From Scytalidium lignicola (taxonomy: Eukaryota; Ascomycota; Leotiomycetes), in contig NCSJ02000048.1 in the NCBI GenBank assembly GCA_002812745.2, positions 1-64,000 on the forward strand: a stretch of 64,000 bases of DNA, written 5' to 3'. The stretch's first letter is position 1. Each line of letters starts with the position of its first letter. A model generated the notes under the pieces. It made no database searches and was not told the origin of the DNA. It worked only from the letters and a program-made list of their open reading frames with translations. Positions 10,880 to 23,114 of the stretch are shown one piece after another. Made by a program: the position numbers and the translations under genes.

Positions 10880-12283
10880 GGTTGCGGTGTGCAAAGTTGT
10901 GAATTTGGTTGTGTTGTGTGGTGGAGGTATATTCGGAACCAGCCCTGGAGTTGTCTCGGTTTATATCCACGTGTAAATTGGTGGTGGAGCGAGGTCAAAA
11001 AAAGAAGCGGTCTCAACAAAAAACGACACCTCCCTGCGAACAGCACAAGGAAAAGATCAGAGTTAAGAAGGACAAAAGGGATTGCAACGAGCAATTGAAA
11101 GGGGCGACGAGCACGAGAGGATGGTGCAAGGTGGAAGGTGAAAAGGAGAATGGATGGGGTTTGTGGTACGATGTTTCTTACCTTTTTAATCTCTCTTGAC
11201 TTCTTCTGGATCGCACACAACAACTTCGCTGGGGAGTCTAGTTGTGGAATGGATTTCCCGAAAGGAGAATTCGGGAATTGCTCGGTTATCGTATGCTGAT
11301 TTGGGAAGGGGTCAGCGAGACTCAGCGTCCTTCTGATTGGCTGCACTCGACTTGGGGTCTATGTACCGTACTTTTACTGTTGATGTCTGGAAGAGGAAGA
11401 ACAGATAACGTCCAGGAAGAGAAAGAGAGAGAGAAGTCCAGAGAAGTGAGAGAGAAGCGATAAAGATGGGGAANGGATCGGGGGGGGAATGGAAAGCACG
11501 GAAAGAGCAGGGAAAAGACGGGAAACGGAGTCACAGAGTTGTTGCTGTTGTCTTATGAATTTAACTTCTTAAGTGTCCTCAAGTGTCCTCAAGTGTCCTC
11601 AAGTGTCCCAAGTCCAGAGCCTGGAAAGGTGCCTGTGGCCTGCGAGATATGTCCGCTCCCAGCTACCGACAGCGCACGCTTTGGCGGATTCTTGGTAGTG
11701 ATCACTGATCGGGGGCTACAACGAGACTAACGAGACCAACGAGATCACGAAAGACCCAATGTCAATTCGCCCGTCGACAGCGGAAACACGCCCGGCCAAT
11801 GGCGACAACGACAAATAATAATTCATGCGCGGTCGGTGGAGAGGCATTTCCCGCCATCGCCCATCTCAGCGCGACCCGGATGAGAACTTCGGCATCCGCA
11901 AAGGCCAAATGCGGGGACGCTGCTCCATGATGGTTTGGCTCTACTACTGCATCTACTGGATCACTTGGATCACTAGGCCTATCTCACAACATTTTGCAAG
12001 GTCCGGGACAAAAGTAGGGAGCTACACAATTCCATTGTGCTGCTGTACCACATTACAGTANTTTTTTTTGCTCATCCCTTGCCCCTCTTCTCGGGTGCCA
12101 CCAGCGGCTACCCACATATGGGTACCTCTGCTTACTGTCTTCTCCCTCCTTCTCCTCCTACTACCACCATCGCCACCACCATCACCACTACTACCCAGAT
12201 ATTGTAACCCCTGCCTCCACAAAGTGCAAGTATAGTAATCCTACTCTTTTCTCCCTCACTCTCTCTTTCATACCATCTCGCAA
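10880..12283. other. Intergenic region upstream of cytochrome b5
   Basis: About 1.4 kb without a gene I can support. Frames at 10909-11199 and 10756-11346 are low-complexity or antisense to exon 1 of cytochrome b5. GAGAGAGA and GGGGGG tracts, two Ns (11474, 12061) and a decamer array at 11571 are present. A CACCACCATCGCCACC tract lies near 12165-12190. Confidence 0.55.
11571..11610. repeat. Decamer tandem repeat (AAGTGTCCTC)x4
   Basis: Three perfect copies and a fourth ending in CCCA lie head to tail with a 10-base period, about 690 bases upstream of the cytochrome b5 start codon. I know of no function for it. Confidence 0.85.
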
Positions 12284-13665
12284 TCATCTCCTCGAGCTCC
12301 CTCCACCAATGTCCTGGCCCAACCGGTACCCAGCAATCCGATCCCATTCAATCTTCTGCCTCGTGACTGGCAACTGTCGTCTCAGGCCCTTGAATGCACC
12401 CTCGCTTAGATTCGTGAACCCTTTGTTAACCTCCTCTTGATACTTCTTTTCGGCAACCGTGATCTCTCGTAAAATCGCACTCGCCGAGGTTGATGAGATC
12501 GATGCCGAGACCGGCTTGGTCGCCTGCAGACGTACGTTGCCGTCTTCGTAGTAGTGAACGTCGATTTTCAGGCTGCCACTCAGCGTGGAGGAGGAAGGGT
12601 CGAAGATGTAGAGCGAGCGCCAGCGTCCGTTCCTAGTACGTGCCATTGTTAGAGGAAACATAGCTTGAAAGTGAAGAGAAAGATGGAGAAGCCTAGACTT
12701 ACCAGAAATTGTTTGGACTGTACTTATTTGCAACCACCACGATTGCAATCTTTGAATCTTCCTCGATAGGATATGCCCCGTATGATGCATCTGGATAGTG
12801 TTCCTGGACATGCGTAGACAAGTTCTTCAATATTGATGTCCTGTAGTGTCATCATTATTCCTTAGCCCATTGTAACCTTGATATAGCTCCTCTAAACTGC
12901 ATCGAGACTTACACAAGATCAGAATGGCTGCTCTCAAGAACATGGCTTTGCACCGCACTTGCTTTCTGCAAGAGGAAACCCCATAGTTAGCTGATGTCCT
13001 CAACCTTTTCTTCTTGTCAGGGGAAAAAAAAAAGAAGCCGAGCATACCTGTTGAGAGTGATCAAACTCAAAACTGGACGAACTTTCAACATCGTAATATC
13101 TTCCATCCCCAAGAGAATTGTATGAGCTGATTATAACCTATAAAATCAACAAACTCCCTCCATTAGCCCAGAATTCCACATCTCAAAATGGTCTGCCGAG
13201 ACAAAAATAAAAGGAAAGACTCACATTTTGACTCCCACCCGGAAGCTTAACAGTAGTAAACTGCTCCTCATTATACTTCTCAAACGCAGGTCCAAGCTGC
13301 GAAACAAGATTTGGTGTCTCGATCGTCAGAGCCTTGATATCTAATCATCCACGCAAAAATAACAATAACAAGTCAGCCTTTTTCTTCCACCAGTCCAGTA
13401 TTTTATTTTTAAATCATCGTCACTTGTTATCGTTCGTGAGGGGCTAGGCGGCAAGGGCAAGAAGGAGAAGAAAATTTACCAGCTATAACATCTGCAAGCT
13501 ATATTATACAACGATGCGTTGTTGTCAGCAAAGTAGTTTTCCGCGCGGGGCGGGGTGTTGGTGAGGTTGAGAGGGTGAAAGGGAAGGAAAAAGAAAACAG
13601 CTTACCTCTCCTGGAGGCGCTCCCTCCACGAAGGCGGAGACTGTTTCAATCTGCGAGGAAGACAT
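12284..13665 (-). CDS. F-actin-capping protein subunit alpha (Cap1/CAPZA), 7 exons
   Basis: Alpha subunit of the CapZ heterodimer, which caps actin filament barbed ends at cortical patches. Exons: 13665-13606, 13498-13480, 13340-13225, 13137-13048, 12965-12913, 12840-12703 and 12632-12284; total 274 residues, with every junction phase-consistent. The N-terminus MSSSQIETVSAFVEGAPPGE runs into LADVIAD through a 19-nt microexon. Later exons give IKALTIETPNLV, the central beta-rich part, and the family signature SPNNFWNGRWRSLY split across exons 6 and 7. The C-terminal tentacle region (VNKGFTNLSEGAFKGLRRQLPVTRQKIEWDR) shows the LRRxLPVTRxKxxW motif that contacts actin. Six introns make it the most fragmented gene here. 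The beta partner is not in the window. Confidence 0.94.
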
Positions 13666-14851
13666 CGCAGTTTGGAAAGAGGACGGGTGAAAGCTGGGAA
13701 TCCTCTGAGCTGGGACACAGCGGCGGCGGGCGGGTTTGGGGGATTATTGATGTGGAGTTATGCCACACCGCAGACGATGATTGAAGCGAAACGGAACCCC
13801 TCGAAATGTGGCTGTGCGAGGTCCCTTGTGGCGGAGACCTGTGGCTTGTCTGTCTTGTGCTGTACAGCATATCACGTGTTATCCCCCTCCTTTTTTATCG
13901 TTGTTGATGAGGTGAAGGGGATATTAGAATTGAAATTATTTAGCGAATTTGCAATTGTAAAAGTATTACTCTAGACTGTAATTGAATACTCCCTAGCTTC
14001 GAGAGGGAGGTAATTTTATGCATCGTCTCATGTACATATGTTTCATCTGATAGTTTGTAGGAGTTCTTGTGCTGTACTAGCCCAAATTGATATAGACCTT
14101 TACATCCTACACCTTAAGAGGCTTGTTTGAAGCCATACTCTTGATGCCCACCTTTTCTGACATGGATAGAGTCAGGAACTTCGATCTTTTAATGCTCCTC
14201 TAGCAAAAATGAGGGAGAAACAATTTAAATTTTTAACATTCTGAACGGAAATCTGATCCAGGTTAGGTGGGAGATACTTTAACCAGGACATATTCGTCTA
14301 TCAGAAGTGCTGTAAGTGTTGTATCAATACACTTCAGTGTACCAACCAAAACTCGAGCGGTTTTCACCGATAGTGCCACTCACAATCATACGATCGATTC
14401 CTCTGATCCTTGAGTAGATGAGAAAAATCGACTGACTTAATGTTCTGTTCTTACCTTCAGAACAAGAGTCTTGTCTGCTGCTTACGACCGAAACGAGCTG
14501 GATTCAGGGGGGCAAATGTGGGACATCTTGATCACGTGATTCATCCCCACACGCTAAACTCTTCCGGGACCCGTCACAGCCCACGTTCTGCCGTTGCGAA
14601 CTTCTTCCCTCACTGATCCGGGGTGACTCCGGATTTAACTTTAACCCCTCCTCTACAATATTTGGATTTCCCCAGCAGAGGTTCTCCCCACAACTTTAAA
14701 CATGTCATGGTCATACCATAGGTAGAGTAGAGTATCTTTCTAATTGACAGCTTTGTTATATTTACAAGCATCTCTGTTTTTCCTCGTTGTTCAATTGCAT
14801 TTGTAATTGCCTTTTTANTTTTTTATTTGACTCTGCAACAACATAGCGAAT
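13666..14851. promoter_or_regulatory. Divergent intergenic region, capping protein / DUF3500
   Basis: About 1.2 kb separates two divergent genes. Short frames at 13575-13974 overlap exon 1 of the capping gene and carry no recognisable protein. An in-frame-free pyrimidine-rich segment (14770-14830, with N14818) precedes the DUF3500 start. Confidence 0.45.
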
Positions 14852-16337
14852 ATGGCAACTCCGATGAATTCTGGGTACTTACGTACCACTGATCCAACAA
14901 AACCTCGCTCTGATGCCGCTGTACCATTCCGAGATATCATTCCTGCGCCAGATCATCCTCGAATTGCAGGTATTGAGAAACACACTGCTCTAAGCTGGTG
15001 TGATTCGCGGCGTCAGATTGAAGCCCCGGCCTGGCTGATTAACAGATTGGAGGCAAAGAATCTTGAGAGACCATACAAGGGGTTTACTAGTGATGGGAAA
15101 GTCAGAGATGGAGTGTATGAATATGCTGAAGATGAAGGCGCACCGACGGAGGAAGCAATTGCAGCTACGGAGGCTCTCTTAAAATTGTTGAGCCCAGAGC
15201 AGAAGACGGCAGTATCATTTAAGTCTGTATTAGATGACGAGTTCAGATTATGGTCGAACCCGGAACTTTACATGAATCCTGGTACAGTTCAACGAGAACT
15301 TTTCGAGTCACCCAGTTTATTACGTAGCTAACCTTTTGAACCTGTAGGTGGACTACGCCTCGACGAGCTCTCTACTGAAATCCAAGATGCGATCCACAAC
15401 ATTCTAAAAGTATCAACATCCAAACAAGGCTACGACAAGATCCTCGGCTGCTGTCTCACAAATGGTTTCCTTGGACAACTGGTAAATGGCAGGAGTGTCT
15501 TGAACGAACACTCGTACAACTTCCGTCTCTTTGGTACGCCATCTCTGACAGCACCATGGGGTTACACATTCTTCGGCCACCACTTATGTTTTGGTGTCGT
15601 ATTCCTGGGCAAGAAGATGGTTGTCGGCCCTACATTCATGGGTGCAGAACCAGATCAAATTGATGAAGGACCACATGCAGGATTACGGCTATTTAAGGAC
15701 GAGGAGTTGGAAAGTTTGAAATTAATGCAAGGCTTGCCGAAGGAGCTGCAGGATAAAGCTACTTTGAGCAAGGGAATGGATGGAAAGAGCCTTGCGTCTG
15801 ATAGGTGGAATCCCTTTGATGAGAGGCATCTTGGTGGAGCGAGACAAGATAACAGGGTTCTTCCTTACGGTATGTTTTGTTGACACGTCGTAAGTGGTTT
15901 TGCTTACTGACTTAGATTATAGAGGGCTGCCCGGTCTCGGAATTCCCACTAGAGAAACAAGAGGCAATTATCAACCTTTTCCTTGCTTTCAACGAGTATT
16001 ATCCCCAGAAGGTGCTTCAACACCGGCTCCAAAACTTTAAAAAATATCTAAATGAGACTTATTTCTCTTGGATTGGGGAATTTGGAGAGGAGGATCCGTA
16101 CTATTATAGAATTCACAGCCCCGTGGCATTTATGGAATTAGATTTCCATTGTGGTAGTAAGTACTAAGTGTTTTATTTTATTTTAACTCTAAAATGGGAG
16201 TTTTCCAGGCTGACTATTTGATAGTTTTCTTGACAAATACATCTCCAGCTCGATGTCATATTCATACCGTAAACCGCCTGCCAAATAGAGGGGATTATGG
16301 CCGGGCAATGATGAAACAGGCTGGTCTTGATGCATGA
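14852..16337 (+). CDS. DUF3500 family protein, 4 exons
   Basis: Exons 14852-15281, 15348-15869, 15923-16156 and 16249-16337 give 424 residues with consistent phases; introns are 66, 53 and 92 nt. The protein matches what I know as DUF3500 (PF12006), a family in fungi and bacteria with no established reaction. Recognisable blocks are GFTSDGKVRDGVYEY, LLSPEQKTAVSF, DDEFRLWSNPELYMNPGGLRLDEL (across splice 1), GCCLTNGFLG, HSYNFRLFGTPS, FFGHHLCF, GPTFMGAEPD, RWNPFDERHLGGARQDNR and a C-terminal HIHTVNR-NDYG-like end. The His/Asp-rich conserved blocks suggest a metal site, but that is inference. No signal peptide or membrane helix is visible. Splice 3 uses the second of two nearby AGs, because the first leads to a stop. 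Confidence 0.85.
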
Positions 16338-16801
16338 TCCATCGTTTATCTCAAAGTGAAATCATCATCATGGACAGTCAACTGTACAAGATCGTCCTAC
16401 TAGAGCAAAATCGAATGAGCGAAAGTTATATAGAAAATACAGACTTTCTCCTCAAGTTACTCATTTCAAAATATATCGGCAAAAAAAAAGTTATATTCCT
16501 TGAGTTGAGGAAATTTATGTCCTCGCCATTATCATTTTTGGGGGAGATTGACATAGAGTCCACTCTGAATGAGAAACAAGAGACTTAAGATTACTATTCC
16601 AAAGCTTCCAAGTTATGCTTCCTTGATCAACCGTATTTCACATATCTAATACCCAATGCAAATGCCCGCCCTACAAAGTGACCTAGCCCTTTTAAACGCC
16701 ACCTCCCTATCCTAAAGTACCCTCCACTTTTCCCAAAAGACTTTTTAAAAAAGTCTATAAGCTCTTTTGATGACATTTTGGCAACGTTTTAACCTGACTC
16801 C
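16338..16801. other. Convergent 3' intergenic region
   Basis: AT-rich spacer between the DUF3500 gene and the large ataxin-10-like gene. A frame at 16334-16588 is composition-driven and shows no domain. Confidence 0.6.
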
Positions 16802-19800
16802 TTAGGAACTAGTAACTTCGGCATTAGTTTCCGCCCCGTTCGATGGAATCTCCGTCTGTTTGACATTGTCATCTGTAGATGATACTGCCGTCTCTCCTTT
16901 CTGGACCTTTTTATCCACTAAATTTCCTCCCATCTCTTGCTTGAGCTTGTCAAAATACTCCTTAGCTTTAATCGAGGTCTTTAGCGCATCAACCTGGTTT
17001 TTGATGCTTCCTAACTCTTGCTGGATAGCTTTAGCTGTCGTCGGGGACGAAGCTGCCATTTCTTCCATTTCTTTCTGCAAACTTTCTAATTTCAGAAGGC
17101 TGTGCGATTGATCAGGTATAGTGGAAGAAGGCCCCGAGGTATTATTCTTCCTTTTACCATCTGACCCAGCTTGATTAATGGATTGCTCGGGTGGTATGAT
17201 TGCGGCGACCTCAAATTCAGCCTTATCATTTCCTGTCTTTTGTTTCTGGGCTGCTATGACATCACGAACAGTGTTCTTCACCTGCTGTTTGGATTTCTTT
17301 GGCTTGGCAAACATAGTGATGAGCTCTCCATTAATCTCCATAATTTTATCGCCATTCTCAAGTGTCTGGACGGATGTTGCAATTGATTCCAATTCCTTTA
17401 TGTAATCTTCCCTTGATTGGCCTGGGGCGGGATCTGGAACTTTAGAGCTAGAACTTTCAGCAGCACCTTTCGATTGCTCAAAAGCAGAGGGCGAATTCGC
17501 TGTTTTAGTTGCCTGGAGTGCTTGCCGATTCGGATGTTTCCCCAAATGCTCAGGCGGAACAAGGTCTTTAATGAAGTTCTGGGCTTCTTCACAGCCCTCC
17601 ATGATATACTTCATGGCAAGGGTAACACGCTCTTTCAGATACTCGTGGTGACCATCGTAGATGCAGCAGTTCAGCAATGGCATCATACCCCCTCTTTCCA
17701 ATATTTGCTTTTGCACGACTGGGTTGCCTGGACCTTGACGGCGCGGATTGGAAGGAGCGACAAGAGATGTTAGCACTATCAAAATCTGGACCTTGATCCC
17801 TGACCAAGGAAATTTATGAGGCGTGTCGTGCAGTGGTGGAAGATTAGGCGCAGCGCCATCACCATGTGGATGTGTATCACCAGGCTGGGCATCATATGGT
17901 CGCTCAACAACTGGAGTTGAGGACCCGGAACCCACGTTTGCTGCACCGCGAGCAGGAGCAGCTGGTGGGGGGTCAACAAGAGGTTTTCGAGGCACGCCAG
18001 CTTCGAGGGCCTTGAGAAGTGTTACTAGCTCGTACACCGCCTCCCACTCAATTAGAAGAGGACGCATCTCGTCTATTTCGGCAATCACAGATATGAAATC
18101 GAGATACTGAGAAAGACCATCCTTGGCCCGCTCCATATCCCATAGATCAACTGGAAAATCATTTGGATGAAGCTTGCCAGTACGAATTAGAGCTTGAACG
18201 TAGAGAAGAGCCACACAATCAGGTACTACCCGACAACGGAAATATTTGTACAGAAAGTGAACGAGTCTGTGGTCGCGGTTGAAGTCTCTCTGATCTTCAT
18301 AAATAGGGGTATCCTTACGTGCTCGGAACATATAATTGATCAGTCGAAGCAAGACTGTCTGAGCAGGAGACACAATATCCTTCATGATCCGCAGAGAATT
18401 CCATGCATAGGGTAAAAGAGCGTTATGATGGAAAGATTCAATAATCTGAGCCGTGATTTGGAAAATGAACTGTTGCTCACTCTGCTCCCAGACGGCAATG
18501 AAGACAAGTAATTCGCGTAAGAGGTTTTTCCCGCAGTCTAACGCGAGGAACATTTTGCAGCGAGTCTTTTGGAGATTCTCCCCAGCGGGTGTAAGTCCCG
18601 ATCCCATAGAATCGACAATGCAAGCTTTAACGGTCATATGCAATGCTTCGATCTGTTTAGTATCCAGAATATTCGGAATCTCAGTAAGAAGACCTCGGAG
18701 TGGTCCCTCGACATACGAATCGTCATCATCTTCCTCATCTTCCTCGTCTTCTTCTTCGTCTTCCTCCTCCTCTTCTTCTCCAGCTTCACCAATTGATCGA
18801 GTATCCACGGTATCTTCGCCATGAACATGGTCCTCATGCCGGTCCTCAAGTCCATCAGGGCCATAATCGTCTGAATCGTGGTTACGGGGAACATAACGGT
18901 GTATCGCATTATCTTTGGATGCTTGCGTACGGGCTATGGCCCCATCAACCGTCTCCATTGGCGAAACCCACTTCTCATAATTGGCATCCCGACACCGTCT
19001 CCACCATGTGTCGATCTCATGAGATACTCTGCCATAAAGTCGGTCTTGCTCATACTTATCGGTTATATCTTCCCTCCATGCTGGGTTTTTGACTTCTTCT
19101 TGTTCTGGACGTAGTTCTGGTTTTTCTTCGCCTGCCTCACCATCCGTGAAATCATCGTCAATAGGAAGAGGACCTGGAGTGTAGCCAAGAGGGACATCAT
19201 TGTTGTACTGTTCTAATATCTGTGCAGCTTTTGAATCCCTTTTGTTATGCCTTCTCAGCCAATTTCTTACTTCCTCATAGGCGATATGATCACGGAAGCC
19301 GTCAGGCGGGTCATAACTCATGTCAAGATTAAGCTCGTTATCAAAGAACATATGGAACCAGAAGGACATTTTGAACCGGTCATTTCCCATAGTCCAGTTA
19401 TGAGTATGCTGTAAGCAAGTTACTAATAGCCGCTTGTCTATAAAAAATGTTAGCAAAAGAACGACTCTTAAGACCAAACATCGTTTTTACTGACACATCT
19501 CTGTGACTTCATTTAATCTGACCCTACTCTTCTCATCCACATTCTCCCCATCATACCCCTTACTAGTGACATTAACACATAATAATATCAATCTATTAAC
19601 GACTTTATTAAACTGAACAGCTGCGCAAAGCTCCTGCGCCACTTCCTTGATTGCAAGCATGTTTCGCGAAATCACCATTAAGTGATTCAATAAGGTCAGA
19701 TCCTGAATTAAATCCATATAATTCTTAAGGATCAACATCGCGCTCTCGGGATCATTTGAAGGCACAGCATTTGTGCAAGAAGGAGGTAGAGACCGATTGG

Positions 19801-20258
19801 CAAGTGTGGGCATAGCCAGGTTGAAGATGATTTGTAAGCGCATCCAGATGTCGACATTCTTTGCAAGACATTCTCTGTAAACTCAATTAGCCTGATAGAG
19901 TCCTGTTGAACTTGCTTGTTTCAGCCCAAGCGCTCCAGAAACCATACCTTACTGTGGCTTTGCTCAAGCTCATATCCATTGTGTTAGTAACAATCTTCTT
20001 GGCTTGGATCATTGCGAGGGGTCCAAAGCCGGGCAGCTTCTCAAAATAGCCTTGGAGAGAAATCAAAGCAGTTTGAAATGCGCGTTCCTCTACTGTTTGT
20101 GCATTTTTTCGGCGCTCCACACTCGGATCGAAAAGTCTTGGGTATCTTCTTATCTTCTTTGTTGCCTCATCGTACCAGTAGTTGATTTTCATGAAGCATT
20201 TTGGGCACTCCTTTGGGAAGTTCCCATGCAAGAGGCTGCCGCATTCTGAGCAATACAT
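16802..20258 (-). CDS. Large conserved protein: N-terminal zinc ribbon, C-terminal ataxin-10-like region, 3 exons
   Basis: Exons 20258-19948, 19874-19495 and 19437-16802 give 1108 residues. Splice 1 is clear (KATV-R-ECLAKN). Splice 2 needs donor GTCAGT and gives EMYKRLLVTCLQ. The N-terminus is CSECG...CPKC, a four-Cys zinc ribbon. A helical, armadillo-looking region follows (about 100-300), then a Glu/Asp run (about 475-500) and more helical repeat. At about 850-910 is ILERGGMMPLLNCCIYDGHHEYLKERVTLAMKYIMEG, which resembles the ataxin-10 domain motif; fungal relatives are annotated as Ctr86-like. The C-terminal 250 residues are charged, partly coiled-coil, and probably disordered. Function is not established here. 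Ataxin-10 proteins elsewhere are linked to cytokinesis and scaffolding. I am confident it is a real gene, less so of the family name. Confidence 0.62.
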
Positions 20259-20698
20259 GGTGACTCGTTTGGAACTCTTGTGGGCGGCAGAGTTGAGAAG
20301 CGGGGGANTTTTTTTTAATGGGAGAGAGATTAGAACCATCGAGGAAGTTAAAGTTGAGATGGGAGAAAGTAGGACCGTGTTCCGAGCGAGCCTTATCACC
20401 CCGCACAAAAATTGATATCGCAGCCTTACGGGATCTCAACAGGGCTGAGAGGATTACGCGAACTAAAAGTAGCTTCACTAGCAAGGCATCCTTTGGGGGT
20501 AAGATCTGGTATCTAGTCTTCGCTTTATTTTTATGTCCTCTCTGGACTAACTTCCTTCTTAATATAACTAAAGCACACAAACCTGCGCGCATCAGAAGAC
20601 TCCTTAATACGTGTAATCGTACATCCATAAAACTCCAGGTGCTAGTTTGGTCTCCTTAAACTAGCTGAACACGACCAAGCCTCCATTGCATTCATAGT
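20259..20698. other. Intergenic between two same-strand genes
   Basis: This spacer must hold the promoter of the ataxin-10-like gene. A minus-strand frame (20628-20167) overlaps its first exon but has no recognisable content. N20308 lies beside a T run. Confidence 0.5.
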
Positions 20699-23114
20699 TC
20701 ATTGTCCGTCAGGATTATCACCATCTTCACTTCCCTTCCCCCCCTTTCGCTTGTTTTTCCGCTTCTTTTTGTTCTTATTCTTCTTCTGAACCTCTTCTCC
20801 GATAGGCTCGCTTTCTCTAACTTTGTCAAGGGAAAGCTGAGAGGCGTTCTTAGACTGTTGGCCATTTTGAACCCCCAATCCATCGTCTTTGGAGCTGCTA
20901 GTCTCTAGGACCATTTTTCTGACGCCACCGGCTTCGACTACATTTTCTGTTATACTACCACTCCTGGCTTGTCCTCGTTTGCGGCTGGCTGGACTAGCAT
21001 CTCCAGAATGTGCGGATTCGAGTGTGTCACTGCTATGACCACTATGACTAGTATTGAGACTCTTAAGTCTGGATGGAGTCTCGGGGGATTCATTAAGTTT
21101 TGCCGTTACTGATCCATCAGCATTCTGTGAGTTCAACGTCCCATATCCTTGCTTCAGCGCTTGAACGCCATCCTTTGCATCTAGACCTGCAGATATAAGC
21201 AGACCGTCGCCTTCGCCGCCTTCAGGTGCTGGAGAATAGTGGTGGTGCTCTTCAGAAATGGCATCTTGATAAGGAGCATTATCCATTCTTGATTCTCTTC
21301 GGCTATCTGGTCCTGGCTTAATCTTGACAGTGCTGTACCTGGTTGTCTTTGGCCGACTAGCAAGATTAGAAGGCCCAAGATGTTTAAGATGTTCTCGAAT
21401 GTCATTGACATTTGCTCGAACTGCAACAGCTCCACCGTCAGCGCCATTAGAGCTTCTTCGCATAAAAGTGGTTTTAGGACTTGTACTGTATGTTGGGGCG
21501 GTTTTGACTTTATCTTCAGTAGTATCTCTTCTTATAGGAGCACCAAATTGCTCTTCTCCATTCAAATCAATGAGGTGGTCCTCTTTTAGATTTGGGGGCA
21601 CCTCGGTAATTACTCCTTTCTGGACACGAGCTTTTGGAGCAGGCGCTATGCGTCGAATTGCCTTGTGAACATCAATGTACACATCCGACTCGTCAATAAT
21701 TTCCCTAGTATATCGTCAGTGATTGTTAGATAACAGACGACTTACAACACCACTCACTCTCCAATAAGCTCCTCAATAACATCTTCTAGGGTCACAACAC
21801 CAAGAGCTCCGAAGTTTTCTCCGGGGTAGTCCGATACTAGGACCATGTGTGATTTCCCTTCCTGGAAGAAATTGACAATATCAAGACAACTCGTCTCAGG
21901 ACGAGTTTCAGGTAAGGTAGCTAAGGCGAAGTCGCCAACCCGTTTGCCGTCTTCTGGGTCATAAGTGATCAGAATCTTAACTAGGAGCATTCCAACAAAA
22001 TTGGTCTCATTTCCGGGCTCGTAAATCGGAATACGTGAATAACCTGCTGATAGGATGATATCCATCGTTGGCTCGTCTAGGATAGTGTCTGCAGACATCG
22101 TGAAGACGTCTTCCATGGGCGTCATAATATCCCCAACAGGCTTCTCCTTGAGGTCCAAGACTGCGCTGATGATTGTAACTTCGTCCTGATTTAGTCTGTC
22201 ACTGGGGCTCGTCCCTAGTGTTTTATGTAGTGTGACTAATGTCTTCAGCCCCGACTTCTTGTATACGGTTCCATGATCCTCTCCCAATAACTTATCAAGA
22301 AGCTTTGCCGTAGGCCATGCGACTGGTGCAAGCACCCACATCAGGCCGAGGACAAACGGAGCCATATATGCCCCAATAGAGAGTCCATATCGAACACAGA
22401 CGGATTGCGGAATAACTTCGCCAAAGATGACTGGGTGCTGTTAGTTAGGTTTGTGAAAGTTTCAGTAGTGCTACTTACCAATCAACACAGTACTGCCTAG
22501 GACAGCAGGCCAACCACCGCCCAAAGAACGATCCAAGACAATGGGTAAAGTTTCGTTAACAATAACATTACTCAGTAACAGAGTGACCAGGACCCAATGT
22601 TTGCCCTTCTGTAGTAAGTCGAAGACCCTTTTCGCATGCTTCTGCTCCTTGCCTTCACCAGATGTAGCTATGACCTGTAAATATACGCCATCCTGCCCCA
22701 TCAATCTGCGTGAAAAAAAAAACAAAACCGGTCAGTGTCATTCAAGGTGAGTGTCAGATGATGAGAAACTCACGCAATGGTCAATCCAGCAAACGCTCCT
22801 CCTAACAACACCAACACCATCGCGACCGTGAGGTATATCCATAGGCTCGGATCATCAGGATCTCGTGGTTCTTCTTCCTTGATACCCAGTAAAGATTTAA
22901 GTGGCGCAGCAGTGACTGATGAGAGCTGCGATAGTCCTAAAAGCAGGACCTTTGCGAGACCGAGAGTTCGAGTTTGAGTCGGTCTGTACCCATTCTGATA
23001 TCTTCCCGCTCGAGTAACCCCGGAATGCGACTTCATTCCTGCAAGATCTGAGTTCTCAATCCAAAGGTGGTGGCGATCCGCGGGCAGGTCCAGAAACTGA
23101 TGTTCCTCCTCCAC
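20699..23114 (-). CDS. Mam3/CNNM-type membrane protein (DUF21 + CBS pair), 4 exons
   Basis: Exons 23114-22774, 22705-22479, 22430-21758 and 21704-20699 give 748 residues; introns of 68, 48 and 53 nt have good branch points. A short N-terminal segment precedes the first helices ([24 protein letters not shown]). The DUF21 transmembrane domain follows, with [34 protein letters not shown] and [21 protein letters not shown] pair of CBS domains runs from about residue 270 ([23 protein letters not shown], then [29 protein letters not shown]). The last 300 residues are Ser/Lys-rich and disordered. Yeast Mam3 is a vacuolar membrane protein tied to metal (Mn/Mg) handling, and CNNM proteins transport or sense Mg2+. 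Substrate cannot be told from sequence alone. Confidence 0.92.

Noticed and set aside
10756..11346. 196-residue minus-strand ORF upstream of cytochrome b5
   Set aside because: It overlaps exon 1 of cytochrome b5 in another frame and is Arg/Leu/Ser-rich without a domain.
20167..20628. 153-residue minus-strand ORF overlapping exon 1 of the ataxin-10-like gene
   Set aside because: Wrong frame relative to CSECG and no recognisable content. It also depends on reading through N20308.
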